The position numbers and the translations under genes are program-made. A model generated the notes under the pieces. That model worked only from the letters and a program-made list of their open reading frames with translations. It was not told the origin of the DNA and searched no databases. DNA of 54,183 bases from Acidimicrobiia bacterium (GTDB lineage: Bacteria > Acidobacteriota > Vicinamibacteria > Vicinamibacterales > UBA2999): positions 1-54,183 of the forward strand of contig VFZG01000021.1 of assembly GCA_016871275.1 (NCBI GenBank). The letters are read 5' to 3'. Numbering within the stretch: the first letter of the stretch is position 1; each line of letters opens with the position of its first letter. This document shows, piece by piece, positions 45,280-54,183 of this stretch.

Positions 45280-45410
45280 GCCTCGACCAATTCCTCGTCG
45301 TCGTGCACTTCCTTGGCCCGCACCCAGACGCTTGGCAAGATGACCGGCCCGCTCGCGTTGATCGCCGTCATCTTCGCCGTGCTGACGTTCAGCTGACGAG
45401 CGATCCATGA
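45276..45410 (+). pseudogene. Possible short membrane peptide, apparently frameshifted
   Basis: Starts with an ATGA overlap and gives MSLDQFLVVVHFLG, then turns into charged nonsense up to a TGA overlapping the next ATG. Shifting one frame at about 45317 yields GKMTGPLALIAVIFAVLTF and a stop, a convincing membrane helix. The two halves together would make a 40-residue peptide with two hydrophobic segments. It may be a frameshifted micro-protein gene, or chance. Confidence 0.25.
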
Positions 45411-46360
45411 ACTTCGACCGGCGGGCATTCCTCAAGTCGACGTTGGCGGCAACCGCCGTGGCGGCACGAAGCGCCGGCGTCGAGGCCCAGCCGGCGGCGA
45501 TGTTCCCTGGCTTCACGACCCGAACCATCCAGACATCCGGTGCCACGATTCACACGCTGCGCGGCGGCAGCGGCCCGCCGCTGTTGTTGATCCATGGCTA
45601 TCCGCAGACGCACGTCGAATGGCACAAGATCGCGCCGCGGCTGGCGGAGAAGTTCACAGTCGTGATGACCGACCTGCGCGGCTATGGCGACAGCAGCAAG
45701 CCGCCCGGCGGCGAGAATCACGTCAATTACTCCAAGCGGGCAATGGCGCTCGACCAGATTGAGGTGATGCGGGCGCTCGGCTACCAGCAGTTCGCCGTTG
45801 TCGGCCACGATCGCGGAGCGCGCGTCACGTGGCGAATGGCGGCCGAGCATCCGCAGGCCATCACGAAGGCCGCGGTCATCGACATCGTGCCGCTGCCGTA
45901 TTCACGCGTCACGCGCCAGTTCGCGACCGAGTACTTTCACTGGTTCTTCCTCATCCAGGCGGCACCATTTCCAGAAACGTTGATCGGCAACAGCGCGGAG
46001 TTCTACCTGCGGTCGCGGTTCTTGAGGCAGAACGCCGCTTCCCGCGTGTTCACGCCCGAGGCGGTGGCGGAGTACCTGCGCTGCTTCAAGGATCCCGCCA
46101 CGATTCACGCCACCTGCGAGGACTACCGCGCCGGCGCGACCATTGACATCGATCATGCGGCGCAGGATGGCGACCGCAAAGTGACCTGTCCGTTGCTGGT
46201 GCTGTGGGGCGAGCGCGGCTCGGTGGGCCGGCTCGAGCCGGTCATGGACCTGTGGCGGGAGAAAGCCGCCAATGTGACCGGCAAGGCGCTGCCCGCTGGT
46301 CACTTCCTGCCGGAAGAAGTGCCCGACGAAACGCTGGCCGCGCTGCTGGCGTTCCTGTAA
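45407..46360 (+). CDS. Alpha/beta hydrolase resembling fluoroacetate/haloacetate dehalogenase, Tat-exported
   Basis: 317 residues. FDRRAFLKSTLAATAVAA is a twin-arginine signal. The fold has LIHGYPQTHVEWH, TDLRGYGDSSKP and an aspartate nucleophile, GHDRGAR (Asp135, with Arg136 and Arg139), an acid Asp159 in VIDIVP, the halide-pocket-like pair His178-Trp179 (EYFHWFFLIQAAPFPETLIG) and a late GHFLPEE histidine. This is the residue set known for fluoroacetate dehalogenase, which is normally cytoplasmic. Related epoxide hydrolases share the Asp, so the substrate is uncertain. Independent of, but close behind, the M28-like gene. Confidence 0.78.
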   Translation: MNFDRRAFLKSTLAATAVAARSAGVEAQPAAMFPGFTTRTIQTSGATIHTLRGGSGPPLLLIHGYPQTHVEWHKIAPRLAEKFTVVMTDLRGYGDSSKPPGGENHVNYSKRAMALDQIEVMRALGYQQFAVVGHDRGARVTWRMAAEHPQAITKAAVIDIVPLPYSRVTRQFATEYFHWFFLIQAAPFPETLIGNSAEFYLRSRFLRQNAASRVFTPEAVAEYLRCFKDPATIHATCEDYRAGATIDIDHAAQDGDRKVTCPLLVLWGERGSVGRLEPVMDLWREKAANVTGKALPAGHFLPEEVPDETLAALLAFL

Positions 46361-46373
46361 TCGAGGTGTTGTC

Positions 46374-48224
46374 GTGTCTCCACTGATCAGCCGCCGCGAT
46401 GCGCTCGCGGTGCTTGCGTCGACCGCTGCCGTGCCGATGCTGCCGGCGTGCAACAGTAGTCAGCCAGCCAACCCGGCCACCCCCATGAGTACCGATACCG
46501 ACGCGCTCGCGCTGCTGGATCAGATTGGTGAGAATTACCTGCGGTTCGCACCGGAAAGCGCCACCTCGCTCGGCGTCGACACCGGTGCGCGGGCCGCGCT
46601 GCGATCGCAGCTCACCGACCGGTCGCCCGACGGCGTGCGGAAGATTGCCGACCAGGTGCGGCAGGATCTCGACAAGGCTAAGGCATTCAACACCGAAGGC
46701 CTGTCGCACGCAGTCAGGACCAGCATTGAAGTGGTCCGCAGTGCGTACGGGCTCGCCAGCGAAGGCTTCGCGCTGCCGTATGGCGACATCACCGTCGGCA
46801 GTTGGCGTAACACGCCGTATGTGGTGATTCAGAACGTCGGCGCCTATCTCGACATTCCCCGTTACCTCGACAGCGATCACCCCATCGAGACGTCGGCGGA
46901 TGCCGAGGCGTATCTATCGCGCCTGCAGTCCTATGCGAAGCAGCTCGACGGCGAGCGCGGCCGCGTCGAAGCGGCGCGCGGCAAGGGGCTGATCCCGCCG
47001 GCGTTCCTGATCGACAAGGCGCTGGCGCAAATGCGGCTGTCCGCAAAGAACACGCACCAGGGCGGCGGGCTGGTGGAGTCGATCGAGCGCCGCACCAGGG
47101 CGAAGGGCATTGCCGGCGACTGGGCCGCGCGCGCCCGCGCCATCACTGCCGGGGAAATCGCACCGGCGATCGATCGGCAGATCGCCGAGCTTGAAACGCA
47201 GCGGAAGACCGCGACGGATGATGCCGGCATGTCGACCCGTCCCGGCGGCGAAGACTTCTATCGCTGGGCGCTGAAGGCGTCGACCACGACGTCAATGACG
47301 CCGGATGAGATTCACGAGATGGGGCAGCGCGAGCTGAAAGAGCTGCACGCGCAGATGGACACCATCCTGAAGAGCATTGGTCTGACCACCGGCAGCGTGG
47401 GCGAGCGCATGAACGCGCTGGCGAAGGACCAGCGCTACCAGTTCTCCGAGGGCGACCAGGGCAGGGCGGAGATTCTGGCATTCATCCAGGATCGGCTGAC
47501 GTGGGTGCGCGCGCAGATGCCGCGCGCCTTCAACACGCTGGTCAATCCGAACATGGAGGTCAAGCGCCTGCCTCCCGAAGAAGAGCCCGGAGCGCCGGCC
47601 GCCTACGGCGGCGCCGGCTCGATTGACGGCAAGATTCCCGGCCGCTATTGGATCAACTTGAAGACGCCGGATCTGCACAGCAAGTACAGCCTGGCCGACC
47701 TCACCTTCCACGAATCGATTCCCGGCCACATCTGGCAGGGGGAGTACACCAGGAAATCGTCATTGATTCGGCAGTTGCTGGCGTTCAATGCCTACTCGGA
47801 AGGCTGGGCGCTGTACGCGCAGCAACTCTGCGACGAGCTCGGCGCGTACGACGCCGAACCGGTGGGGCGGCTTGGATATCTGCAGGCGATTGCCTTCCGT
47901 GCCTGCCGGCTGGTGGTCGATACCGGGCTGCACGCCAAGCGATGGACGCGCCAGCAGGGTGTGAGGTTCTTTGTCGAGGTCAACGGTTCGAACCCGGTGG
48001 AGGTGGCCAGCGAAGTCGATCGCTACTGCTCCTGGCCGGGCCAGGCGTGCGGCTACAAAGTGGGCCACAGCGAGATCAATCGCCAGCGCGAGCGCGCCCG
48101 GACCGACGCCGGGGCACGGTTCGACCTGAAGGCGTTCAACGACCACCTGCTGCTCGGCGGCAACGTGCCGCTCGACGTGCTGGCGAAGAACGTCGATGAG
48201 TACGTCCGCACGGCGAAGGGCTGA
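46374..48224 (+). CDS. DUF885 family protein (putative metallopeptidase), lipoprotein
   Basis: 616 residues from GTG 46374. ISRRDALAVLASTAAVPMLPAC combines a double arginine with a lipobox-like cysteine. The DUF885 core has TFHESIPGHIWQGEY near residue 446, an H-E-x4-G-H motif typical of the family and reminiscent of zinc peptidases, then FNAYSEGWALYAQQLCDELG and a late WPGQACGYKVGHSEI segment. DUF885 proteins resemble M2/M32-type helical metallocarboxypeptidases; the substrate is unknown. Fourteen bases separate it from the dehalogenase-like gene, so they may be co-expressed. Confidence 0.8.
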   Translation: MSPLISRRDALAVLASTAAVPMLPACNSSQPANPATPMSTDTDALALLDQIGENYLRFAPESATSLGVDTGARAALRSQLTDRSPDGVRKIADQVRQDLDKAKAFNTEGLSHAVRTSIEVVRSAYGLASEGFALPYGDITVGSWRNTPYVVIQNVGAYLDIPRYLDSDHPIETSADAEAYLSRLQSYAKQLDGERGRVEAARGKGLIPPAFLIDKALAQMRLSAKNTHQGGGLVESIERRTRAKGIAGDWAARARAITAGEIAPAIDRQIAELETQRKTATDDAGMSTRPGGEDFYRWALKASTTTSMTPDEIHEMGQRELKELHAQMDTILKSIGLTTGSVGERMNALAKDQRYQFSEGDQGRAEILAFIQDRLTWVRAQMPRAFNTLVNPNMEVKRLPPEEEPGAPAAYGGAGSIDGKIPGRYWINLKTPDLHSKYSLADLTFHESIPGHIWQGEYTRKSSLIRQLLAFNAYSEGWALYAQQLCDELGAYDAEPVGRLGYLQAIAFRACRLVVDTGLHAKRWTRQQGVRFFVEVNGSNPVEVASEVDRYCSWPGQACGYKVGHSEINRQRERARTDAGARFDLKAFNDHLLLGGNVPLDVLAKNVDEYVRTAKG

Positions 48225-48232
48225 CCGCTCCG

Positions 48233-48955
48233 ATGTTCTGGAAGAGTGCGCTGGTGGCGTGCGGCGTCGCCATCACGATGGCGTGCGGCGGGAGCTCACC
48301 GACCGGGCCGACTGGCGAGCGGATTCCGCGTCTGTCTCGAACGCGATTTCTGGCCTTCGGCGACAGCATCACCGCCGGTGAAGTGACGTCGCCGGTCGGC
48401 GCCAGCGGCATTACCAGACTGGTGGTGGTGCCGTCGGCGTCGTATCCGACCGTGCTGCAGAGCCAGCTGACCTCGCAGTACTCCGCACAAGCATCGTCGA
48501 TTCTCGTGAACAACCAGGGGCGCAGCGGCGAGACGATTGTTGACGGCGCCCTCCGCTTCGGCGACGTGTTCGACACCAACCGTCCAGAAGTCGTGCTCTT
48601 GCAGGAAGGCGTGAACGGACTCGGCGTCGCCGGCCCCGACGCTACCACAGCGCTGATGCGTCAGATGGTGCAGCGCGCCAGCCACGGCAGCGCCCGCGTG
48701 TTCGTGGGGTCGATGGTGCCGACGCTGCCGAATCGTCAACGCTCACAGAACCCCAACCAGCTGGTGGCCTACAACGATCGGCTGCGGACGATGTGCGTCG
48801 AGGAAGGCGTGACCTACGTCGATCTGTACGACCCGCTGCTGGCTGACGCAGCGACGCTGATCGGCAGCGACGGTTTGCATCCGAACGAGGCGGGGTATCG
48901 CCGTATTGCCGACCTGTTCTTCGCCTCGATTCGTGCCACGTTGGAAGAACCGTGA
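48233..48955 (+). CDS. SGNH/GDSL hydrolase, lipoprotein
   Basis: 240 residues. The signal FWKSALVACGVAITMAC ends in a lipobox cysteine followed by a Gly/Ser/Pro linker. Block I is LAFGDSITAG (catalytic serine), then NNQGRSGETIVDGALR (glycine block), LLQEGVNGLG (the asparagine of block III) and SDGLHPNEAGY (Asp and His of block V), so all four conserved blocks are present. These are periplasmic esterases or lipases of carbohydrate esters, lipids or peptidoglycan acetyl groups. Starts nine bases after the DUF885 gene and is probably in the same unit. Confidence 0.88.
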   Translation: MFWKSALVACGVAITMACGGSSPTGPTGERIPRLSRTRFLAFGDSITAGEVTSPVGASGITRLVVVPSASYPTVLQSQLTSQYSAQASSILVNNQGRSGETIVDGALRFGDVFDTNRPEVVLLQEGVNGLGVAGPDATTALMRQMVQRASHGSARVFVGSMVPTLPNRQRSQNPNQLVAYNDRLRTMCVEEGVTYVDLYDPLLADAATLIGSDGLHPNEAGYRRIADLFFASIRATLEEP

Positions 48956-49083
48956 CCTGACGAGTGGGGCGTGCGTTCGATTGCTTCCTTGCTTTAGCAC
49001 GCGATCAGGCGTAACGTCTGCGCAATTCTTCCCGCGGCCCATGTCTTCAGCCGGTAGTGGTGCTGCAATTCTGGAGGGACGGT

Positions 49084-52000
49084 ATGCGGCTCGAGCGAAC
49101 GCTTCTCGGCACAGTTGTTCTGGGAGTGTGCCTGACCACGGCTGGGCTCGCTGCTGCGCAGTCTGCGCAGGGCGGCATGCGCGGTGCCGTCAGAGACGCG
49201 CAGGGGGTGATTCCCGGCGTCACCGTGACCCTCACCAACGACGGCACAGGGGTGTCGCGCGACACCGTGTCGAACGCGTCGGGTGAGTATTCATTCCCCG
49301 CTCTGGATCCGTCGACGTATTCCATCAAGGCCGGCGTCCAGGGATTCAAGACCTTCGAGCGGCGCGGCATCCGCATTGGCGCGCAGCAGTTCGTGACGCT
49401 CGACATCACGCTCGAGGTCGGCACGGTTGCCGAGACGATCACCGTGACGGCCGACGCGCCGCTGATTGAGACGTCCAACGCCTCGCACGCGGAAGTGCTC
49501 GACAGCAAGACGCTCGAGGCGCTGCCCAGCGTCGGCCGCAACGTCTTCCTGATGGCGGTCACCGTGCCGACGGTGCAAAGCAGCGGCGACACGCACTGGA
49601 ACCGTATGCAGGATCAGTCCGGCGCCTCGACGCTGTCGGTCGGTGGCGGCGGCGTGCGCGCCAACAACTACCTGCTCGACGGGTTCCCGATTACCGACCT
49701 GGCGAATCGCGCATCGACGAACCCCAGCCCTGAAATGGTCGAAGACATTCGCGTGCAGGTGCACACCTACGACTCTGAGATGGGCCGCACCGGCGGCGGC
49801 GTGTTCAATACCGCGGCCAAGTCGGGCAGCAACCAGTTCCGCGGCTCGGTCTACTACCTCACGCGGCCCAGCGCGCTGATTGGCGGCAGCTTCTTCAACG
49901 AGATCCGCGGCCTGCCGACCAACAATCAGTTCTGGCGCTCAGGCGGCGGCGGCTTGGGCGGCCCGATTTTCCGCAACCGGACGTTCTTCTACCTGGCCGG
50001 CGAAGGCTACCAGGACGGCCAGGCGCAGCAGACCAACCTGCACGTGCCGACGGCGGCCATGCGGCGCGGCGACTTCAGCAACTTCCGCACCGCGGCAGGG
50101 CAGATGATTCCCATCTACGATCCGCTGACCACCGATGCGGCGGGCAATCGCCAGCCGTTTCCGGGCAACATCATCCCGGCCAATCGCATCAACCCGACCG
50201 GCCAGGCGCTGCTGGGCGCGCTGCCGCTGCCCACCCTGCACGCGGATTACGACGACAACAGTCCGAATCTGCCGGCGCAGAACGTCATCGAATCGACCGC
50301 GCGACAGACGTCGTTGAAGCTCGACCATCACTTCTCGCCGAGCATCTCGCTCAACGGCACGTACCTGAACCAGAGCACCTTCGAGCCCGACGCCAACTAT
50401 TTCCCGGACGCGCCCTATGCCGCCGCCGCGTTCCACCTGCAGCGCGACGTGCATGTCTTCGTGCTGAACAACACCTACATCCTCGGACCATCGACGGTGG
50501 CCACGTTGCGCGCCGGCATGAACACGTTCAGCGACGACAATGTGCTGCCGTTTCCGTTCGACATGCGATCGGTGTCTGGCATCAGTCCCGCGTTCGCGAA
50601 CTCGCTGGTCGTGCAGAAGTTCCCGGCATTGACGCTGACCGGCTACCCGGGCACCGGCAACAGCGGTTTGTCGGACACCAACTACTATTCGTGGGGCGTG
50701 AACGGTGCCATTACCCGCCTGGCTGGTTCGCACAGCCTCAAGACCGGCGCCGACTACCGCGTCATTGGCGTCGACTCGCTGGCCAACGGCCAGTCGGCGG
50801 GCAGCTACGCGTTCAACGGCGTGATGACCCGCGGCACGTCGAGCGCGGCCAATGTCAATGCCATCGCCGACCTGCTGCTCGGCTACCCGTCGTCCGGCAC
50901 GCTGACCCTGGCGAGCCGTTTCGATCAGTCGGTGAAGTATTACGCCTGGTTCGTCCAGGACGATTGGCGCGTCAGCGATCGCCTGACCGTCAATGCCGGC
51001 GTTCGCCTCGAGCATGAAACCGGCCTGGCGGAGAAGAACAACCAGTTGGTGGTCGGCTTCGATCGCAACCTGGTCAGTCCGATCAGCGTGACGATTCCCG
51101 CCGACCCGGTGGCCGGCACCGCAGCGCGGCAGGTGATGGGCGGCCTGATGTTCGCGGGCGTGAACGGCAACAAGACCCAGACCGGCAACGTTCCGGCCGT
51201 CAAGATGTCGCCACGCTTCGGCATGGCGTACACGCTCAACGACAAGACCGTGGTTCGCGCCGGCTATGGCTTGTTCTGGGGGCCGTGGCAGTCGGGCGTC
51301 CAGGGCACGCCCGGGTATTCACAGACCACCACGCTGCAGCAGGACACCCTCAGGCCGTTCACATCGATCAACAATCCGTTTCCGAACGGGTTGACGCCGA
51401 TTACCGGCAATGCGCTCGGCCCGCTGACCGGCGTCAGCAGCGCCATCACCTTCATCGATCCCGACCGCGACGCGCCGCGAGTGCATCAATACTCGGTTGA
51501 CCTGCAGCGTCAGCTGCCAGGCGAGATCGGCATCGGCGTCACCTACATGGGTTCGCTCGGCCGGCACTTGACCTGGGGCGGGACCGGGGCGGGCGCCGTC
51601 AACATCAACCAGGTCGATCCGCGCTACCTGTCATTGGGCACGCGTCTGCTCGATCAGGTCCCGAATCCGTTCTTTGGCAACGCCGCCGCCGGCAGTTTCG
51701 CCACCCGGACGACGCTGGCGCGCAACCAGTTGCTGCGGCCGTTTCCGCAGTTCGACAGCGTCAACATGACGTACAGCACGCTCGCCAAGTCCCGATACGA
51801 TGCCGGCGTCGTTTCGGTGACCAAGCGGGCGACCCTCTGGTGGGGCGGCCGGTTCAGTTACACCTATAGCCGGCTGAGCGACAACCAGTTCGGCCAGGGC
51901 AACTACTACACCGGGGCCCCGGGCATTCTCAACCACTACACCGCCGTGCCGTGGTCGGACTATTTCAACCCCGACGCGGAGTACGGCCGTTCGCTGCTCG

Positions 52001-52575
52001 ACTCGCCGCACAAGCTGGCCCTGAGCCCAATCCTTCGCCTGCCGTTTGGCCGAGGGCAGCGGTGGCTGGACAAAGGTGTCGGCAACCTGCTGGCCGGCGG
52101 CTGGACGGTGTCATTCGTGATCCAGTTGCAGAGCGGCTTCCCGATTGGCGTCAGCCAGAACACCAACAATACCAACCTGCTCGGCGCCGGTCAGCGTCCC
52201 AATCTCGTCAGCGGCGTCGCCCCCCTTGTCGGCGGCAGCATCACGGAGCGGCTGAGGGCCAATCCATCCGACGACGGCTACCTGAATCAGGCCGCGTTCA
52301 CGCTCGCCCCTCCGGGCATGTTTGGCAACGCGCCGCGCCTGCTCGACGGGGTCTATTCGCCCTGGCGTAATTCCACCGACGTGGCGCTCAGCAAGGACGT
52401 GGGCCTGGGTGGCAACCGCCGCGTGACGGTCCGGCTCGACGTCATCAACCTGTTCAACAATCCCTGGTATGCGGCGTTGGGCAGCGTCGCGCACGGGAAC
52501 GCGAATTTCGGCCGTGTCACCGCGCAGGCCAATTACTCACGTACCATGCAGGTCACGGGGAGACTGAGCTTCTAA
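49084..52575 (+). CDS. TonB-dependent receptor, Oar type (third)
   Basis: 1163 residues from ATG 49084, with GGAGGG six bases upstream; the frame before it is spurious. Signal peptide (TLLGTVVLGVCLTTAGLAAAQ), carboxypeptidase-regulatory-like domain (GGMRGAVRDAQGVIPGVTVT), plug with TLSVGGGGVRANNYLLDGFP and the barrel, ending in SRTMQVTGRLSF with a terminal Phe. It resembles the receptor at 10456 in layout but has no linked transporter, so its ligand is unknown. A large intergenic hairpin follows the stop codon. Confidence 0.87.
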   Translation: MRLERTLLGTVVLGVCLTTAGLAAAQSAQGGMRGAVRDAQGVIPGVTVTLTNDGTGVSRDTVSNASGEYSFPALDPSTYSIKAGVQGFKTFERRGIRIGAQQFVTLDITLEVGTVAETITVTADAPLIETSNASHAEVLDSKTLEALPSVGRNVFLMAVTVPTVQSSGDTHWNRMQDQSGASTLSVGGGGVRANNYLLDGFPITDLANRASTNPSPEMVEDIRVQVHTYDSEMGRTGGGVFNTAAKSGSNQFRGSVYYLTRPSALIGGSFFNEIRGLPTNNQFWRSGGGGLGGPIFRNRTFFYLAGEGYQDGQAQQTNLHVPTAAMRRGDFSNFRTAAGQMIPIYDPLTTDAAGNRQPFPGNIIPANRINPTGQALLGALPLPTLHADYDDNSPNLPAQNVIESTARQTSLKLDHHFSPSISLNGTYLNQSTFEPDANYFPDAPYAAAAFHLQRDVHVFVLNNTYILGPSTVATLRAGMNTFSDDNVLPFPFDMRSVSGISPAFANSLVVQKFPALTLTGYPGTGNSGLSDTNYYSWGVNGAITRLAGSHSLKTGADYRVIGVDSLANGQSAGSYAFNGVMTRGTSSAANVNAIADLLLGYPSSGTLTLASRFDQSVKYYAWFVQDDWRVSDRLTVNAGVRLEHETGLAEKNNQLVVGFDRNLVSPISVTIPADPVAGTAARQVMGGLMFAGVNGNKTQTGNVPAVKMSPRFGMAYTLNDKTVVRAGYGLFWGPWQSGVQGTPGYSQTTTLQQDTLRPFTSINNPFPNGLTPITGNALGPLTGVSSAITFIDPDRDAPRVHQYSVDLQRQLPGEIGIGVTYMGSLGRHLTWGGTGAGAVNINQVDPRYLSLGTRLLDQVPNPFFGNAAAGSFATRTTLARNQLLRPFPQFDSVNMTYSTLAKSRYDAGVVSVTKRATLWWGGRFSYTYSRLSDNQFGQGNYYTGAPGILNHYTAVPWSDYFNPDAEYGRSLLDSPHKLALSPILRLPFGRGQRWLDKGVGNLLAGGWTVSFVIQLQSGFPIGVSQNTNNTNLLGAGQRPNLVSGVAPLVGGSITERLRANPSDDGYLNQAAFTLAPPGMFGNAPRLLDGVYSPWRNSTDVALSKDVGLGGNRRVTVRLDVINLFNNPWYAALGSVAHGNANFGRVTAQANYSRTMQVTGRLSF

Positions 52576-52577
52576 AT

Positions 52578-52687
52578 TTGGGTGATGGACGACTCCTTGA
52601 TGTTGGGCGAACGAGCAATAGCCGAATAATCCGGCGATTGGCAATTGACCGATCGCCCAACAGTCAAGGAATCAAGGACTTACCCAA
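52578..52687. repeat. Long imperfect intergenic hairpin element
   Basis: Nested complementary arms fill the gap between two convergent genes: TTGGGT/ACCCAA (52578/52682), TCCTTGA/TCAAGGA (52594/52664), TTGGGCGA/TCGCCCAA (52603/52653) and an inner CAATAGCCG/CGGCGATTG with one mismatch (52616/52632). It folds as one ~110-base stem-loop on either strand. It may act as a bidirectional terminator or be a small repeat element. Confidence 0.6.
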
Positions 52688-52690
52688 TCG

Positions 52691-54183
52691 TCAATCCTGA
52701 CCGGGCCACCGGCCCGGCGTGTACGGCACCCCGGCCGCTTCCAGCGTCTGTTCGAACTTCCTGATCTCCACCTCAAGACCGCGGAGATCCTTGATGACTG
52801 CCGCGAGATCCTCGCTGCCGATCGTGTAGCTGCGCTGCTGCGTGCCGGTCGGCGCTCCGCTCAGGCCGCGCGCGCCCTGGACCGCGGTGTTGACGCGATC
52901 CTGGAGGCTGGTCGGATCGCCTGACTCCAGGCCGCGCAGCGTTTCATCGCCACGCATGCGCCGCAGGATGGCCAGCACGCGGGTATCGAAGCGGCGCGCC
53001 TCGTCGAGCAGCTTGATGTCGGCGGGCGAGTCCACCAGCGCCCGCAGAATCGCCTGGGTGCGGGTGCGCATCGAGTTGGCGGCTTCGAGCGTGCCGGTGA
53101 ACTGGCGCTGCAGCCGGTCCACGTTCTGCTGGTAGTCCGTGTTCTGGGTGCGTTGCTGCGGGGTCAGCGTCACGCCGGGATCCGCGATCACGGTGAGCGT
53201 TTGTGCCTCGCCGAGCGCGACGACGTTGCCGTCGATGCGGCGCGACAGGGCGACGCGATACGTCCCCGGGGGCACGAAGCTGCCGCCGCCGGTGTTGCCC
53301 TGGAAGATCGGCGGATCCTGATCCTGGCCGCCACCGCCGCCGAAGCCGCCGCCGCCCGTGGTCGGGGCCGAGCCGCGCAGGTTCCAGACGTAGCGATGCA
53401 GGCCGCGGCCACCGGGTACCGTCAGGCGGCGCACCACGCGGCCCCCCGCGTCGGTGATCGTCATGAAGGTCTGCGGCGCTTCCTCGTCCGCTTCAGCCGT
53501 CAACTCGGCCGGTGTCGGGTAGCGGGGCGATGCGTTCTTCGCGGTCGCCGCACGATCCTGGTCCTGCCGGCGCTGGCGCAGCGAGCGCGGCGCATCCTTG
53601 ATCCAGTAGGTGATCATGGCGCCGAAGTAGCGGTTCTCCGACATCCACAAATTCTCGCCCTGCGAGCCGCGCGACTTGCCCTGCTCGGGCACTTCGACCA
53701 CCGCCGTCTTGGTGGGGAAGACGTGGCCGTCGCGATCGAAGGTGCCCTGCGACACCTGGCGGAGCGGTGAGTAATCGTCCAGCACGTAGAAGCCGCGGCC
53801 GAAGGTGGCCAGCACCAGATCGTTCTCGCGCTCCTGGATTGCGAGGTCGCGAACCGGGATGGTCGGCAGGTTGTTGCGGAGGCGAATCCACTTCTTGCCG
53901 CCGTCCACGGTGAAGTGCAGGCCGTGTTCGGTACCGACGAACAGCAGGTTCGGATTGACGTGATCCTCGGCAAACGACAGCACCGGTGATGTGGCGGGCA
54001 GGTCGCTGGAGATCGATTCCCATGAGCCGCCGCGGTTGGTGCTCTTGTAGATATAGGGCTTGAAGTCGCCGTTCTTGGTGTTCTCGTAGAGCGAGTACAT
54101 CACCTGCTCGTCGTGCTTCGAGGTGGCGACTTCCTGCACGTAGACGCCGTAGTTGCCGTAGTCGGGCAGGCCGGGCGGACGCT
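52691..54183 (-). CDS. Sortilin/BNR-repeat exo-sialidase-like protein (C-terminal part, runs off the window)
   Basis: The minus-strand frame stays open through the right edge (RPPGLPDYGNYGVYVQEVAT), so the GTG at 54139 is internal and the N-terminus is missing. Visible are BNR/VPS10-like propeller blades (YIYKSTNRGGSWESISSDLP, LFVGTEHGLHFTVDGGKKWI, DLVLATFGRGFYVLDD), followed by a region with TGGGGFGGGGGQDQDPP and a helical C-terminal domain. Acidobacterial proteins of this kind, often called glycosyl hydrolase, are around 1,000 residues and secreted; their function is poorly known. Convergent with the TonB receptor gene. Confidence 0.75.
   Translation of the reverse strand, partial: RPPGLPDYGNYGVYVQEVATSKHDEQVMYSLYENTKNGDFKPYIYKSTNRGGSWESISSDLPATSPVLSFAEDHVNPNLLFVGTEHGLHFTVDGGKKWIRLRNNLPTIPVRDLAIQERENDLVLATFGRGFYVLDDYSPLRQVSQGTFDRDGHVFPTKTAVVEVPEQGKSRGSQGENLWMSENRYFGAMITYWIKDAPRSLRQRRQDQDRAATAKNASPRYPTPAELTAEADEEAPQTFMTITDAGGRVVRRLTVPGGRGLHRYVWNLRGSAPTTGGGGFGGGGGQDQDPPIFQGNTGGGSFVPPGTYRVALSRRIDGNVVALGEAQTLTVIADPGVTLTPQQRTQNTDYQQNVDRLQRQFTGTLEAANSMRTRTQAILRALVDSPADIKLLDEARRFDTRVLAILRRMRGDETLRGLESGDPTSLQDRVNTAVQGARGLSGAPTGTQQRSYTIGSEDLAAVIKDLRGLEVEIRKFEQTLEAAGVPYTPGRWPGQD

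Overview
The window is GC-rich, densely coded DNA and reads like Acidobacteriota, most likely the class Vicinamibacteria. This is an inference from gene content and protein style: three very large Oar-type TonB-dependent receptors with an N-terminal carboxypeptidase-regulatory-like domain, many exported single-domain hydrolases with Tat or lipoprotein signals, a PQQ dehydrogenase, DUF885 and DUF5674 proteins, and a truncated sortilin/BNR-repeat protein. I see no rRNA, tRNA, CRISPR array, insertion sequence or phage gene.

Layout. 1-1340 is a worn region: the tail of a D-aminoacylase-like amidohydrolase, an orphan MNT nucleotidyltransferase, the C-terminal half of a second nucleotidyltransferase, and an antisense amidohydrolase fragment. 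1367-10393 holds mostly single exported enzymes: a PQQ dehydrogenase, a Tat-exported DapA-like protein, an outer-membrane barrel, an EEP phosphoesterase, a lipoprotein esterase, an FAH-family hydrolase, a DUF5674 gene pair and a glucosaminidase lipoprotein. 10456-18118 is one tight operon: TonB-dependent receptor, a sugar ABC transporter (ATPase, permease, binding lipoprotein) and an inositol-dehydrogenase-like oxidoreductase. This amounts to a full outer-membrane to cytoplasm uptake route plus the first catabolic step.

18215-33346 is the most striking part. A hemerythrin protein and a Crp/Fnr regulator precede a ten-gene redox operon: a GltD-like FAD/iron-sulfur protein, Rieske protein, b6-type cytochrome b, heptaheme cytochrome c, Tat-exported molybdopterin subunit of the NarG/ethylbenzene dehydrogenase/selenate reductase group, four-cluster ferredoxin subunit, lipidated heme-b gamma subunit, TorD-like chaperone, MobB-like P-loop protein and an alginate-export-type porin. 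Nearly all joints overlap or abut. Two FNR-like boxes (18160-18173 and 19533-19546) lie at the same distance from a -10 element, centred at -41.5 of the predicted starts. The natural reading is quinol oxidation by a Rieske/cytochrome b complex, transfer through the heptaheme protein, and a periplasmic molybdoenzyme acting on an unknown substrate.

33575-34054, on the minus strand, is a DUF411 gene whose frame is intact except for one TGA exactly where the first Cys of the family CGCC motif should be. It is either a selenoprotein or a point nonsense mutation. After it come a second giant TonB receptor, an ArsR-methyltransferase fusion paired with adenosylhomocysteinase (SAM cycle), a run of exported hydrolases (class C beta-lactamase-like, S33 peptidase, degenerate M28, dehalogenase-like, DUF885, SGNH), a third TonB receptor, a long intergenic hairpin, and a sortilin-like gene that runs off the right edge.
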